The notes: generated from the sequence alone by a model not told the origin. 64,000 bases of DNA from Prototheca cutis (GCA_002897115.2 BCIH01000011.1:342804-406803), one strand, 5' to 3'; positions 1 through 12,255 are shown, counted from the stretch's first letter. Numbers and translations are program-made.

Positions 1-2705
1 CCGGCGAACGCGGCCGTGCCGCCGTCGGACGGTAGGCACCGTCCCCGCCCCCGGGAATCAGGCCCAAGGAGGCACGGTCCGCTGCCGCGATGTACGGCGC
101 TGCACCCGCGCGCTGTGCCTGCATCGGTGCACGTGTTTGTGTGTTGTCAGAGGTGACAACTCGTTTCGCCAGAATGAAACGATGAAACACACACAAATCA
201 ACTCCTGAGAAGGAAAAAAACCCTACAACAGCTACCTGCTCGACAAAGCCGTCCAGGAAGGGCAAGGCCGGGTCGATGGCAGGGGCACCCCCGGCCGCCG
301 CCCCTTGTCCGGCGATTTCAGAATCCGAGTGCAGCAACGCCGCGGCCCGGGCGCCAGACAGCTCCGAGGACAGGAGCGTCTTGAGGGCGACAGCTTCGCG
401 CTGGAGATCTGCGTCCCGCGAGCGACAGGCCGGCTCCAGAAAGGCCAGCGCCTCGGCCTGCAGACGGCCGTCGGCCGGCTGCGCGGCGGCCAGACGCGCC
501 AGGGCTGCCGCTGCGGCCGCCAGCACGCGCGGCCCGGGAGCGTGCACCTCGCGGATGGCCAGCAGCGCGTCGGCCGCGCCCTCTGCTCCGCGCGCGCTGT
601 CGCCGCCAAACTGCCCCGCCACCCAGCATGCTGCGGCAAGCAGCTGCTCGGGCGGGGGGTGCAGCAGTATAGCCTGGTCTTCATCAGACGCATCGTTGCT
701 GCCATTGTCCTCAGCATCGGAAGCAGTCCCGTTCGCAGCGGCGCCAGCGCGGCGGGCAGCAGCGGCCGGTAAAGGAGCGTCCAGCCGCGCAATCACTGCG
801 TCGATGGCCTCAATCAGCTCTGGGGACAGCCGTCGCTGGTGGCGTTGCACTGCTCCGCTCACACCACTCACACCGCCGTCTTCCTCTGCTGCCGCCACAG
901 CGAGGGCCAAGCAGAGCTTGTCCCCCGCCCCCAGGGGTGCGTCGTCGCCCGCAGCCTCAATGACGTCGGCGGCCGTACTAACAAGCCACGAGGCGTCCGG
1001 GGCGTGCTTCTCGGCGACGTCCAGCAGCCGTCGCGCGACGGCGGCCCGCGGCGCGGCGCCACCCGATCTCGATGCCGGGGAGCGCAGGTGTGCCAGCACC
1101 TCGGCCGCAAGTGCCACGATGCTGCCCGGCCCCGCGGCCTCAAACAATAAGTGCAGCGTCGCGCGGACCAGCGAGGCGTCGGCGCCACGGAGACAGTCCA
1201 CCAGCGCCAGCTGGTTGGCCGCCACGGCCTCCGGTGCGACTTCGACGAGTCGCGTCAGCGCATCCACGCCCACGTACCGCGAGTTGGGATCCCGCGAGCC
1301 CAGCAGTCGCGCCGCCAGAGCGCTCGTTTCGGCCACCGCCGACGCCAGCACGTTCGCTGGCAGCTGCGCGGCATAGCCGGCGGTGCTCCTCACATCGCCA
1401 TCGATACCACCACCCATGACGCTGGCGCAGAATGCGGCGCGGGTGCGCAACGCTTCGAGGGCGACGGCCGTGCCGAGCGGGGTGCCGAGCGTCTCGGCCC
1501 GCCGGCCCGCTTCGGCGACAACGGCCGCCACTTCGGCGATCACCGCCGGCCGGCCGTCGCCCAGCAGGCGCAGCAGGCGCAGCAGCTCCAGCTGCAAAAA
1601 CGGCGCGGGCGTGCGGTGCACCTCAAACGCGCGGCCCAGCTTGCCTTCGTACGCCTGCTTCAGGATGGCCACCAGGTACCGCGACAGCCCCGCCGCCGCC
1701 GCCGGTGATGGGCCATTGTCGTCGTCGTTATCACCACGGTGTGCGGCTAGCACACGCAGTGCGGGCAGTGCGGCAGCCATCATCCCCGGTTCCCGGTGGC
1801 CCAGCTTGGAGACGATCAGCGTCTCCAGGTCCGTCGCGGCCCCGGGGTCGAGCTGCAGGAAGCGGTGCAGCGTCAGCAGCGCCTTGCGCGCCACGCCCGG
1901 TGCGGGGTGCTGCACCAGCTGCTGCACGCGGGGAAGAAACGCGGTGACCAGTTCGGGCGTCGCCGCCGTGCAGGCCGCCTGCAACGCTGTGGCTACAGCC
2001 ACCCAGTTGTCGCTGCCAAGGTCGGTCTGGATCGTCGCCGTCAACATCATCCCCAGGTCCGAGCCGGGAGGCAGCAGCAGGCTCGCCGCCAGATACGCCA
2101 CCTGTTACGGTGTTTTTTGTTTTCGTTTGGGTTATTCTGTCTCGGCGAGGGAAACGGGGGGCCGCTGAGGGAGCAGGGTACCACGGTGGCAGCCAAGGCA
2201 GGCAGACTCAGACAAAGTGACTGTGCTTGCAGTGGGACACCGGTTTGACCATTCACAGTGCACATAAATAGCCAAGGGCAGCTGTTTGACTCCTAAGACT
2301 GGCTCCTAAGACTGGCTCCTGCGACGCCCTGAGGCAACCCGCCCCAAAGTCCAAGGCCCAATCCCACCCACTGCTCCGCGAACGAAGCGGCCCCACGCAC
2401 GGCACCTTTTTCACGATCAGGCTCTTGTCGCTGCAGAGCTGAATGACCGTGGCGTGGGCCCAGGAGGTGTCATGGCCCAGCATGTCGACGTAAATCAGGT
2501 AGATGAGAAAGTCCCGGGAGGTTGCGGGGTCCCTCCGCCCGCTCTTGACTCGGGCCTTGCAGATGGAGGTCATGCGGGCGATCAGGGCGTCCTCCTCGCC
2601 CTTGCTCTTGGCCTCCCCGATACCGCGTACCAGATCATTGAACTCGTTGGTGACCGGCAGCGAACGCTTGGCCAGGTTGGTCAGAGTGGACGACAGGGTG
2701 CTCAT
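1..2705 (-). CDS. AP4E1: AP-4 adaptor complex subunit epsilon (5' part, runs off left edge)
   Basis: Large adaptin of the AP-4 coat, which sorts cargo at the trans-Golgi. Three exons join in phase: 2705-2406 (100 codons), 2101-236 (622 codons) and 118 to the left edge; introns are 2102-2405 and 119-235, both GT-AG. Exon 1 carries the adaptin N-terminal signature (a GIGEAKSKGEED block, then a YVDMLGHD block). Exon 2 continues with 'YLAASLLLPPGSD' and a long run of alpha-helical repeats typical of the adaptin trunk, including 'LLGSRDPNSRYVGVDAL'. The last exon has a 'GAAPYI' block that is also conserved in epsilon adaptins, which favours epsilon over gamma or alpha. The start is the only ATG before the conserved block. 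The hinge and ear lie outside the window. The + strand ORF 276-1376 is an antisense shadow of exon 2. Confidence 0.88.
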
Positions 2706-3343
2706 CGTGCCCCCTCAGGGCCCAGGCCCAGCGCCTCTTCCCAGATAACAACACAGGTCCTCAAGCGCACCAATCCATGCACAAATTTTAGAATGGGGGC
2801 GACGGCGCGGACTGGTATTCTGGCACGGGAATGTCTATGAGGGCACTTGCTCTTTCCCGAGCGCCAGATCGGATCGCGGACCCGGGGGAGGGGGGGGGGG
2901 GGCTGCTCGCCTGCTGGGACTGCTATCCAAACAGATGGAGTGCCAACCAGTTGGACCCGCATTCACGGCCACAAAGAACCCCAAAGAACCTACTGCCATG
3001 CTATATTAGGGGATGCTCATTGATATCTAGATCATTTGGAAGCAACGAAAGCGTGTCACTTTACGAAATACACCCTACACCGTCTTGTGTCCCATGTCAG
3101 GTCTTAGGGTTACATCCGTTGGTGAAAGAAATGCCCACGATCACAACAATGCGAATGATGAATACACCCATGGTACAGCAAACCACAACGTGGTGGCTTG
3201 ATAAGCGGACAGGTTCCATTCCGGGCAGAACCCATCTGACGGTTGGAGTGTGTTTTGGGGGGGGCCCCAGCCTTGTCTGAGGACGTGTGGTCGCCCGGCG
3301 TGCTCGACGACTCTGCCCACAATAAAGAACCCCGGCCTAAAAT
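2706..3343. other. Intergenic stretch between AP4E1 start and VPS28 stop
   Basis: No convincing coding potential. It should hold the AP4E1 promoter and 5' UTR and the VPS28 3' UTR. It contains a run of about 15 G near 2888 and an AT-richer pocket around 3000-3180. No repeat or RNA gene was seen. Confidence 0.5.
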
Positions 3344-4423
3344 TCACGAGGATCCTTCCTTCAAGTGTGTCATGAACTCGTTGTAGGACCCCTCCAGTTC
3401 AAACAGCAGCTGCCGTGCCTCTGCCTCATTAAGCTCATAGCTCGCGGGCAGGGCATGCAGCTTGCTGATCCATGCCTTGATTTTGAGCCGGCCGGGCAAG
3501 TCGGGCGGTAGGGTGGGCACCTGCGATCGTTTATGGGAATTCTGCCGTCGGCGTGCTTGCCTTTAACTGTGAGCACCGGGCCATATGATCGGCCCCGAGA
3601 GCCTTGGGAATGGGTGGCCACCCTCCTTCCTCAAGCATCAAAGCCCCAACGAGCACCCTGGCCAACCTTATTCAACGACGACGTAAGGTCGCTGAGGAGT
3701 GGGTACACCTGGTCGACGGCCGACATGTTGAGCTTGAGGGCGTCCATGGTGGTGATATAGGTGCCGACGGCGTCTGCCACGGCGGCAGTGTAGTTGACGC
3801 TCTCTCCCGTCAGCCCCGGGCGGCCGTGTTCCACGGTGGCAGGCATGCCCGACTCCACCAGGCGCCGTGCGGCCATGGGGCACTGCATGCGGTAGCTGGC
3901 CATGAACGCCGCCACACTGGGCACGCTCCCCTTCACCGTCTCCCACAACGTCCGGTATTGCGCAATCAACCGTCGGCACGCAGGCTCATAGTCGCGTGCG
4001 CTGATGGCATCCCGCACGTACGATCGCTCCAGCTTCTCCGTGCATTTTAGAATGGCATACAGGTCTGTGCGGAGATTCGTGTGGGTTTGGGAAAATGTTA
4101 CGTTGTGGCTACCGACAGCAGGCGGCTCGTATGATTGTTACCAGCATGCCCCGCCTCGCCCACACGCCAGCTGTTCACTGGAGATTCTGTGGCGACATTT
4201 GCCCATAGGAGCAGGAGACATGCAGCCCTCCAACAACGCATGGAGTGGCCAGGCCGCCAAGTCCATGGGTGTGCAGCCTCCGACCCCATGACCCTGCATA
4301 TCAATACTCAACACGCCCCGTCCTACCTGCATACTCCTCCAGCTGGTCCCGCTCAGCTTTGCTCGAGGTGTACTGAGCCAGCAGCGCCTCGACATCCGCG
4401 AGCTCTGGCAGCTCCGCTGCCAT
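3344..4423 (-). CDS. VPS28: VPS28, ESCRT-I subunit
   Basis: ESCRT-I core subunit that bridges to ESCRT-II in sorting ubiquitinated cargo into multivesicular bodies. Exons 4423-4327, 4064-3667 and 3520-3344 join at GT-AG sites with correct phase (97+398 bp = 165 codons, then 59 codons with the stop) to give 223 aa, close to the human length of about 221. Visible family blocks: the N-terminal 'LYAILKCTEKLERSYVRDAI' region, 'YEPACRRLIAQY', the 'AFMASYRMQCPMAARRL' core and 'YITTMDALKLNM' at the start of the C-terminal helical bundle. The C-terminus ends in the conserved 'LLFELEGSYNEFM' helix. The ATG at 4423 lies in a good context (CCATGG) and leaves an ordinary short N-terminus. Confidence 0.92.
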
Positions 4424-5017
4424 GGCGGAGAGGCTTGCGGCCCGCTCGCGAGCGATAACCTACCCACCAACTTGTCGAAACGACTCGCACTGGTCTGGCC
4501 CTCCCAACCGATCACATCACGACCTGGCGTCCATGCTTGTGTGAAGGAGTATTACATATCATTGCGTGCAATGACGGCAAGCATTTCGTCGGCGTGATCA
4601 AGTTTTGCGAACGCGGTTACCTGGGCCGAAGGTGGGAATACCCACGACATTCGACAATCCCTTCCAGGCCCTCCGGTGCACCACCCGTGCAGCACCCCCT
4701 TGTATGACCGCGCGAAAATATTTATTCCGCACCAAAGATCACAGCCTGAGAACAGGGCGGGGCCAGAAAGGAGCGCGCTCGTGGGCAATCACCCTTCGAC
4801 GTTCGGGGGCTGCGCAGCTGCGGGGGACTGGGCCACCAAACCGCGCGTGTAGGCCCCTGGCAATGTCGTGGCCACCGTTTTCTGGGCCTCTGCAGCTGTG
4901 TCTGATCTTGTCGTGGTCCTCCACCTGTACTTCTGGCAGCTTCGGTTCTGCCTGCCACCCGATCTTCCGCTTCTTGGATCCAGAGCCTGAGTTGGGAAGC
5001 ATTTCTAGCTCTGTTGC
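4424..5017. other. Intergenic stretch upstream of VPS28
   Basis: Mostly unassigned. On the minus strand, 5017-4739 continues the frame of the broken gene at 5018-5300 past its TGA, with a lysine/arginine patch (SKKRKI) that looks like a nuclear localisation signal. Whether that stretch is translated is unknown. The rest should include the VPS28 promoter. Confidence 0.35.
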
Positions 5018-5300
5018 TCACTTGTCGACGGGTTCCGGGGAGCACGTGCTCAGCGCTTCTCGAGTGTATTGAAGAAGGTCATCCTTCGGTGCATGTGGGT
5101 CCTTTAGCATGTGGCACTGCACCACGCCGTTGATGACAAAGTCTTTCAGGGGGTGGCGAGGGACTGGGGTTGAAGGTCCAGCATCGTCCCCACATTGGGG
5201 TTCCCCGCTCGGGGTCAGCAAGACCAGCTGGCTATCCACAGCAGCTTGCTGGGATCTGGTAGCATGGATATCTCATTGTGAATCCTGCTCAGCGTAGCGG
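5018..5300 (-). pseudogene. Unrecognised conserved-looking gene, broken by a frameshift
   Basis: I do not recognise the family. Two overlapping minus-strand frames look like one protein. One reads 'SRIHNEISMLPDPSKLL' and then hits a stop. The other, offset by one base around 5240, reads 'VDSQLVLLTPSGEP' and then a hydrophilic domain with 'VVQCHMLKDPHAPKDDLLQY' and a TGA at 5018-5020. One extra base in the CTGCTGTGG stretch would fuse them, so a sequencing indel or a real frameshift is likely; splicing cannot join them because they abut. After the TGA the same frame stays open for 93 codons to 4739, with a basic patch. It could be a nuclear protein. The 5' end is not defined. Confidence 0.35.
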
Positions 5301-5640
5301 GGATTGACCCGGCGCTGCCGGCGGCTGTTGGCCTGCTGGTTTGGATCATGCCAGTTGTCCATGTGCCGGGCTTCATGGTCGGGCTGAGAAGCTGTGGTGG
5401 CTGGTGCCGGTTGATGTCCATAGTCAAAAAACGCCTTCTAATCCTCCTGCGTTGAAGCCGGACCACGGGAATGGGTAGTGCAGCCACTGCATCGGACTGG
5501 TTGATGCGCCGGCTGTCACAGGGCCGGGGACAGCTCTCCAGTCGACACCGGGCCGCCCCACACGATGCACTGCCGCCGCATGAGCATGACCTCGAAGGGA
5601 GGGCTGCACCGGCGGCTGCCCTGGGATGTGCACGCCGGGA

Positions 5641-6088
5641 GTGGCATTGAGGCGGCCGACCATGCGCAAGAGGCACGCCTTCGTGATGCGGCGCGGGTTA
5701 GAAGAGAAGACACCCACCCAGGTGCTACGCCGACATCAAGTGCAACAGGTGCTCCAGGCCGGGACGAGGCCGGTGGACGTGATGCCCCACGGTTGACAGT
5801 GGCCCCTCTGTCACCACTGCGCGCAACCCAAACAGCAGCGCCGCCCGGAACAAGTACGCCATCCTCAAATGCCAGAGGTGTGGCGTGGTGTGGAACCGCG
5901 ACGTCAACGCCGCGCGGAACACCCGCCACCTGGGGGAGAGACTGGTCCTGACTGGCAAAAGGCCGCCGCCTTTTGACCGCAAACCCAAGCTCCCCCCCCT
6001 TGCACGTCCCCCTCCCGGGCGCTCCACCTGGTATGATTTCATCACCAAGATACTCCGCTGGCCCTGGTCAGCGGATCAGTACCATTGA
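5641..6088 (+). pseudogene. Decayed Fanzor/TnpB-like endonuclease C-terminus (RuvC-III and zinc ribbon)
   Basis: TnpB and its eukaryotic relatives (Fanzor) are RNA-guided nucleases carried by transposons. The plus strand keeps the diagnostic C-terminus: a first Cys pair 'KCNRC' (about 5726-5740), a second pair 'KCQRCGVVW' (5867 onward), then 'NRDVNAARN', the RuvC-III Asp motif at the end of the zinc ribbon, and a basic proline-rich tail to the stop at 6086-6088. Both Cys pairs are in one frame, interrupted by a TGA at 5780-5782. Upstream similarity ('EEKTPTQV', near 5680-5721) sits in another frame and the RuvC-I part is not visible. No start, terminal repeats or guide-RNA end were identified. 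It is a remnant, or possibly a badly assembled copy. It lies in the 3' intergenic space of PIG-O. Confidence 0.6.
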
Positions 6089-6351
6089 ACGCGTGCTGTG
6101 AGGCCAGTTTGTTTCTGGGTAACCCTCGCGGATCTCTTGTGGGGTGCGCCCCAGTTTGTCTGGAATCGCACCCCACCCGCCGAAGATGGGTGGCAGATCT
6201 CTTCGTGTGGATACTTGGACGACATCATTGACCTTGCAAAAAGCAGTGAGACAGTATGACATTCCACAAAAGCAAGCATCCATGTGCGCTGTCCATCCTC
6301 TCAAGGCAACACATCACACATACAAAAGAAGGGCTTCAGAATGGCCAGGCA

Positions 6352-9300
6352 TCAGTCGCGTGCAAAGACCACCAGCAGGAGCAGGGTCACGTCGGTGGTC
6401 AAGAGCTTGCATGCCTCAAAAGCAAAGCGGGGCGCAAAGAGTGCCCATGCGTACAAGTGTTTCCTTTGGATGGCTGCGCTTGCAGCCGTGGCCAGCAGCA
6501 TGGCAGTGTGCGTCGTCATGATGACCGCCGCAGTGGCGGCGAGGCTGGGCCTGGTTGAAGGTGTCGGCTTGCTGCCATTCGGAGGTTTTGCGCCTGGCAC
6601 ACCCGCCCAGGCTTGAAAGTCCGGCAGCACAAGTGCTGCCCAGGGTACCAGCATGCCAGCCCCAAATGTCTCCAGTGCCACCAGGAATCCAGAGGTGTAC
6701 AGCTGGAATTCGTCCCCGGTCACAAACCCTGTTGCCGTTGAGTGGGAGTTGGTGGCATGGCCCAGGGGTGTGTGTGGGGGGGGAGGGGGGCTACGGCCAT
6801 AAAGCAAACCATTGCAATCCAACAACATGCTGTCCCTAGAACATGGGCCTACTGGTCACACAACAAGAAGACGGGCTCGGACAGTGTCTCCAGCAGCACC
6901 AATGTTCACACGCCATATTCCCCCTGTCTCCACAGCAGCACTACCTGAAGTCCATCGGACGCCGGCAAACTCGCAGAGGTGCCCCGTTGCAAAGAANGCC
7001 TGGCCACTGGCAGCCGCCAGGAACAGCGTGCCTTGAAGACCGGCTGTGGCTGTCGCGCCACGCTTTGCTCTGCTGGCCCGCAGGAGTGCCGCANTGCACC
7101 AGAGACGACCCGCGGTGAGCAGCAGCACGTACCCCGTCTTGGCNTCGGCCACTGTCAACAGCGCAGAGAGCAGGGCCGCGCCGACGCTGATGGCACGGCG
7201 TGACTNCCCGGGACCTCGGTCAGGGACAAGCTGTGCCAGCAGCACGGCTGCACTGGCCGACAGGCCGGCGCGGCAGACCGTATGGCTCAAATTTGCCGCC
7301 CAAGCCGCTCCATGACTCCGCAGTGCCTGACTGCCCGCCGCACACAGAGCGCCCAGCACGATCGCCCACCTTGGAATGATTTGAGGAGCATTTTTGATCA
7401 AGGGTTGCGAACGTGGGGATGGAATGGCATGGAAATACTGCCGCTGATGGCCAAATTGACAGGCATGCATGTTTCTTTCTTCAGGGGGNGACACTCCCTT
7501 TCCTGAACAAGCCCACCGACATGACTAGCCCCAATCCTCCACGTCTACTCACCTCTGAACGGCGGTGGGCTGCGATGTGACATCAGCACACNCTCGTGCG
7601 AGGCTTGAGTATGCTAGAAATCCCCAGATCAAGGACGGAACAGCGGCGGCAACAGCACTCACCACGGCCCCCAGACTGCCACCCGCGAGCCGTGCGAGCA
7701 TGGGTACCATCACCCCGTCATCAAAGCCCGTGTTTCGGCCAGAATCCAAGCCATCATGGACCGTCAGCCGCCGCCAAAACCCACGACCAGAGTGCTGTTC
7801 CAGGCCCCAGACAGACTCCAGGAGTAGCAGGCAAAGGGACACTGTGAGGGGCACCAGGACGTTGGTCACCCGCNGCCGCAAGCGTCCTCCCGATGGCGCG
7901 CCGGGTGCAACACAGCCTGCTGCAAGAGCCGCCGTTGCTGCTGCCGTGCACCAAGCAACCCATTGCCCTGATCCGTTTGGAATGGGCATCATGTGTGGGA
8001 ATGGTGTGTGGGAAAGNCATTGAAGGAACAGTGGAGCAGTTGGCATTCATCANGTGGCCNTTCCTCNCTATTCAAACCCTCAGCAATTCCAGCTTCCTCT
8101 CCAACAAACCCTGACCTTCGCTTAGGAGGTAAAAGAATGAAAATATGCCGAGAGTTTGGAATGCAATGCACGCCAGCATGGCTGNAACGATCCATGCCTC
8201 GGGCTTGCTTGCCAGCGNGACGAGTGCCGCCCAGTCCCNGCTGATGCCACACCAGCCACCGCCCAGCACGTGCCATAGATCCCGGCACTGCAGGTACAAG
8301 ACCAGGGCCATGCAGGACAGGCCAGCCACAATCCTGCCAAAACTAAACTGCGTCCAGTGCGGCCGGGCTAGATCTGCCATCCTCTTGACAAAGTCCAGTG
8401 TCCTTCAAATGGCGGCGGTTGTTNGTGGGGGTGGGCACGTTGTCCGAGGGGGCCGCAGCTTCTTGCAGATGGTGGAACACATCGGTGCAAAAGCCCTAAG
8501 ACAGACCACGCAACCCAAACATACGTTTGCAGCTGGTCCGTCCCATTTGCGAGGAGCGAGATCTCGGCATGTTCTGCTTGCANGGCATGCAAGGGAAACC
8601 CTGAGAGCGAGGCCTTTGTGGCATACACCTCCAGGTACCGCATGACTTGTGCTGCATTCTGACCGGCCACAGCGGCAAGGCAGCGCTCTGGCAGGTGCGC
8701 GAGGGACGTCAGCGTCAATTGCAGCACGCCCAAGTTGCCAAAGGGCACTGCCAGACCGAGCAGGGGGGCCACCGACGCTACAAAGTCGGACTGCATCAGT
8801 GGCTCAGCCGGTAGAACTGTTTGGCCGTCGGCAGGAAATCTTGCACCGGGTTCCATGCCGCTCACTTCCTTCATGGCCGCCGTTTGCGATGGGGGATCCT
8901 GCGGTGGACTCCCAGGGCCATCCNCAGACCGGGACAGCTGTCCCGCATGTGCACCGACGTCAACAGCCAGGAGTAGGGTGTCCACCTCGGGGTCGCTGCC
9001 GCCGCCATGATCCCCGGACAGCGTCTGGCCTAAAATNGTTTTGTTGAAGACAGCGGGAGCAGTGTTCTGTGGTTGGGCGCTGCACGGGCATGCAGCGTGG
9101 TGACCCCCAACTAGGCGAAACCCATTGCACGCTCATTCCCACCACCAAAGGAGGCAAAACTGACCGCAATGCCAACGCTCCACAGTTCATTCGACCCTAA
9201 TCCCAGGGATGCACATTAATCCAACCCCCCCAAACCCCCCAATCCCTCTGACCGTGGTCTCCCAGGACAAGCAGCAGGGTCTTGTGAAACGCCTGGCCTG

Positions 9301-10361
9301 GCGCGGCTTGATGAACCATGGCATCCAGCCAGTCACGGATGAGGTCATCCGTCTGGCGCAGCTTGGCCGTCATTTGTGGGGAACCGACACCGTGCGCATG
9401 CCCGGCATGGTCGANGCCCAATGTGTGTGCCACCAGCACGTCCCAGCTTCCTGGATCGGCCAACAGTCTGGGCATATGGGCTGCCACGCCGTCGTCCACA
9501 GTGTGGAGATCTCGGACATTGAAGCAAGGAAAGGGGTGCGCTTCATGCAGTCGACCTCCGGGGAACAGGCCTGTCCACGTCGCGTCCCCAACGAACGCCT
9601 TTTTGCGGGGTGGGGGGTTGGGGGGTGGGGTTGCATGGGAGGAAGATGGTAATGAGTGTGGAAGGTGAAGTGAACTTTGTGACATTATGGATGTATCCGG
9701 AGTTTGCAACAACGGCTTGGACTCACCACTTTCTTTCCTGCTGCCAATGCTTGATCAATGAGGTTGTCCTCGTCCAGTGCACCCGCCGAGAAGCTGTTGC
9801 CAACATCAAAGAAAGAAGGCGGGCTGCCGGTCAGCAGCACCTTGAGTCGCTGCAATGTCGTCGTCGGTGCTTCAGCAACAAATCTAAAGGCCCTGGACGT
9901 GGCTGAACCGGACTGTGTGTAGGTGGAAAGTGAGGGGGAGTTGTGTGTGACACGGACTTGTCCGTGCTGAGAGATGGGGCGGCTGTCAAGCTGGCCACCC
10001 ACCACCCCACAACCCCTCCAGGCACCTGTGCCCTGGTGGCGTTTGTTGCAAGGCTGGTGAGAAATGGCATGTGGCCCTGGTGGCACAGCGCGGTGGGTTC
10101 GCAGAGGTACCTGCCATCCGCCACCACCATGTCGTAGCGCAGCGCGTCCACCACGACCATGATCAGGCGATCATAGGGCGGGCTACTTGGGCAGCCAGGG
10201 AGGGGCCCGGGCAGGGGGGCCCGGTCTGGCAGGTGAACGCGCGTGAGCAGGAGGCCCCTGATGAACACCACCAGGCCCAGCACATGCAATGCCGAGTACA
10301 TGACGAATGTATGGACCCGCGGCCTCGCCGCGCACGCGGTGTCCTTGTCCCTGATCGCCAT
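6352..10361 (-). CDS. PIGO: GPI ethanolamine phosphate transferase 3 (PIG-O)
   Basis: ER membrane enzyme that adds phosphoethanolamine to the third mannose of the GPI precursor, the group later linked to protein. Multi-exon gene from the ATG at 10361. The N-terminal signal anchor is followed by the alkaline-phosphatase-fold domain: 'VVVDALRYD', then 'APTTTLQRLK', which holds the catalytic Thr, 'EDNLIDQ', 'FNVRDLHTVDDG', 'WDVLVAHTLG.DHAGHAHG' and 'GDHG', which supply metal ligands. A hydrophobic multi-pass C-terminal half follows, ending 'FAPRFAFEACKLLTTDVTLL'. Where relatives have GDDTW this copy reads GDATW (about 9615), so one acidic residue is replaced. Several single Ns fall in exons. Intron acceptors near 9610 are preceded by C-rich tracts. 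The exact junctions of the membrane half were not all resolved. Confidence 0.87.
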
Positions 10362-10925
10362 GTTACGCTGTGGCTAGCACCATTGGCCGGCGACATGCCC
10401 CGATCTCCAACCTCCTCCGCGTTTGCCAGCCATTCCGTCTAATTTTATTATGTCAGTGACATGTTTTCCTGATAGTTCTTCTGAAGAAGAGGTGTCGGCC
10501 CCGGGCCACATGTAGATCCGTCCTGACGTAGGGGAACCAGTTTCGAAACGCGGATATCCGAGAAGGGGTCCCAGCCGCCAGTAGCCGTCGGCCAGGTGAG
10601 ACCATTTGACGAGCTGCCCAAACCTCACGCTGAACCTTACAAAGAGTCAACAACCATGAACTCAGACCAAGGGTGTACATCATCGTCAATTCTGCATGCC
10701 AGCGCTTTTACGGGGTGGGCAGGGGGAACTGGGTGTTGTGCTGTGGAGATGCAGGAAGATCCTCGACACCCGCCGCCCCGCCTGTGCGCCGGCACTCTCG
10801 GGTACATGTACAACAAAATCTCATCTGGCATGTTGTGTGCGTGCGAAGAAACCCATGTCGCTTCTCGTCCTCATCATCACGCGAGTGAAAGCGACAGGTG
10901 TCCATTGCAGCACAGCCACACGTCA
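10362..10925. other. Intergenic: PIG-O promoter and LIP1 3' region
   Basis: Head-to-tail spacer of 564 bp. Short open frames on the minus strand (10374-10689) show no family signature and probably represent the PIG-O 5' UTR and the LIP1 3' UTR. Nothing else is seen. Confidence 0.4.
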
Positions 10926-11965
10926 TCACGCCGTCTGTTGGACTCGGCTCTCCGCCGCCACTTGCTCGACTGCCTTCTCCGCCGCCACTTGCTCGACTGC
11001 CTTCTCCGCCGCTCCATCCTCACCTCCCTGCTGCTGCTTGTTGAGGTGCTTTGTGAGGTAAAACTCTCCCGCACGGTACGAGGAGCGGACCTTGGGCCCC
11101 GCAGCGGCGTAGAGGAATCCCAGGTCCTCGGCGATTCGCTGGTACGCGGCAAAGGCGTCTGGGGTGACGTACTCGGCCACGGGCATGTGGCGCTTGGTGG
11201 GCCGCATGTACTGGCCCAGCGTGACGACGTCGACCCCCGCGGCACGCAGCGTCTGCAGCGCGGCGGTCACCTCGTCGGGTGTCTCGCCGCAGCCGAGCAT
11301 GAGGCTGGTCTTGGTCACGGCGACGCCCGAGGCCTTGGCCTGCTGCAGCACGGCCAGGCTCTGGTCCCAGTTGGCGCGCCGGTCGCGGACCGCGGCCTGG
11401 AGCCTTGGTACCGTCTCCACGTTGTGGGCAAACACGTCCAGGCCCGACGCCGCGACCAAATCTACACAGCCGACGTCGCCCTGGAAATCGGGGACCAGTG
11501 CCTCCACCAGCAGCCGCCCGCCCGTCTCGGCCTTGAGGCGGCGGATCGTCGAGGCGATGTGCGCGGCGCCGTAGTCCGGCAGGTCGTCACGGTCCACCGA
11601 CGTTAGGACCACGTAATCGATGCCCCAGGCTGCCACGGCACGCGCCGTGTTCTCGGGCTCATCGGGGTCGAGGGGGGGTGGTGCACGCGACGTCTTCACC
11701 GCACAGAAGCGACAGCCCCTGGTGCAGGTGTCGCCCATCAGCATAATCGTTGCCGTGGCCGTGTGCCCGTCAGCGCCGCCCCAGCACTCGCCGATGTTGG
11801 GGCACCTCGCCTCCTCGCACACCGTCGCCAGCCGCAGCTCACGCAGCTTGGACTTGATCGCCGTATACTTTTCTCCGCCAGGCACGTCTCGCTTCAACCA
11901 GTCGGGCTTGCGGGCTCTCTCCTGTTCCGTTTGAATAGACGCTCGTTGTTCATTTTCTCGTGAGG

Positions 11966-12058
<93 letters not shown>

Positions 12059-12158
12059 NNNNNNNNNNNNNNNNNNNNNNNNNNNNNNNNNNNNNNNNNN
12101 NNNNNNNNNNNNNNNNNNNNNNNNNNNNNNNNNNNNNNNNNNNNNNNNNNNNNNNNNN

Positions 12159-12255
<97 letters not shown>

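Noticed and set aside
276..1376. Long + strand ORF of 366 codons
   Set aside because: Antisense to AP4E1 exon 2; Ala/Ser-rich composition is the usual mirror of GC-rich codons, and the minus frame has family motifs.
5018..5239. Separate gene starting at position 5239
   Set aside because: That start is GTG, not ATG, and the upstream frame looks like the N-terminal part of the same protein.
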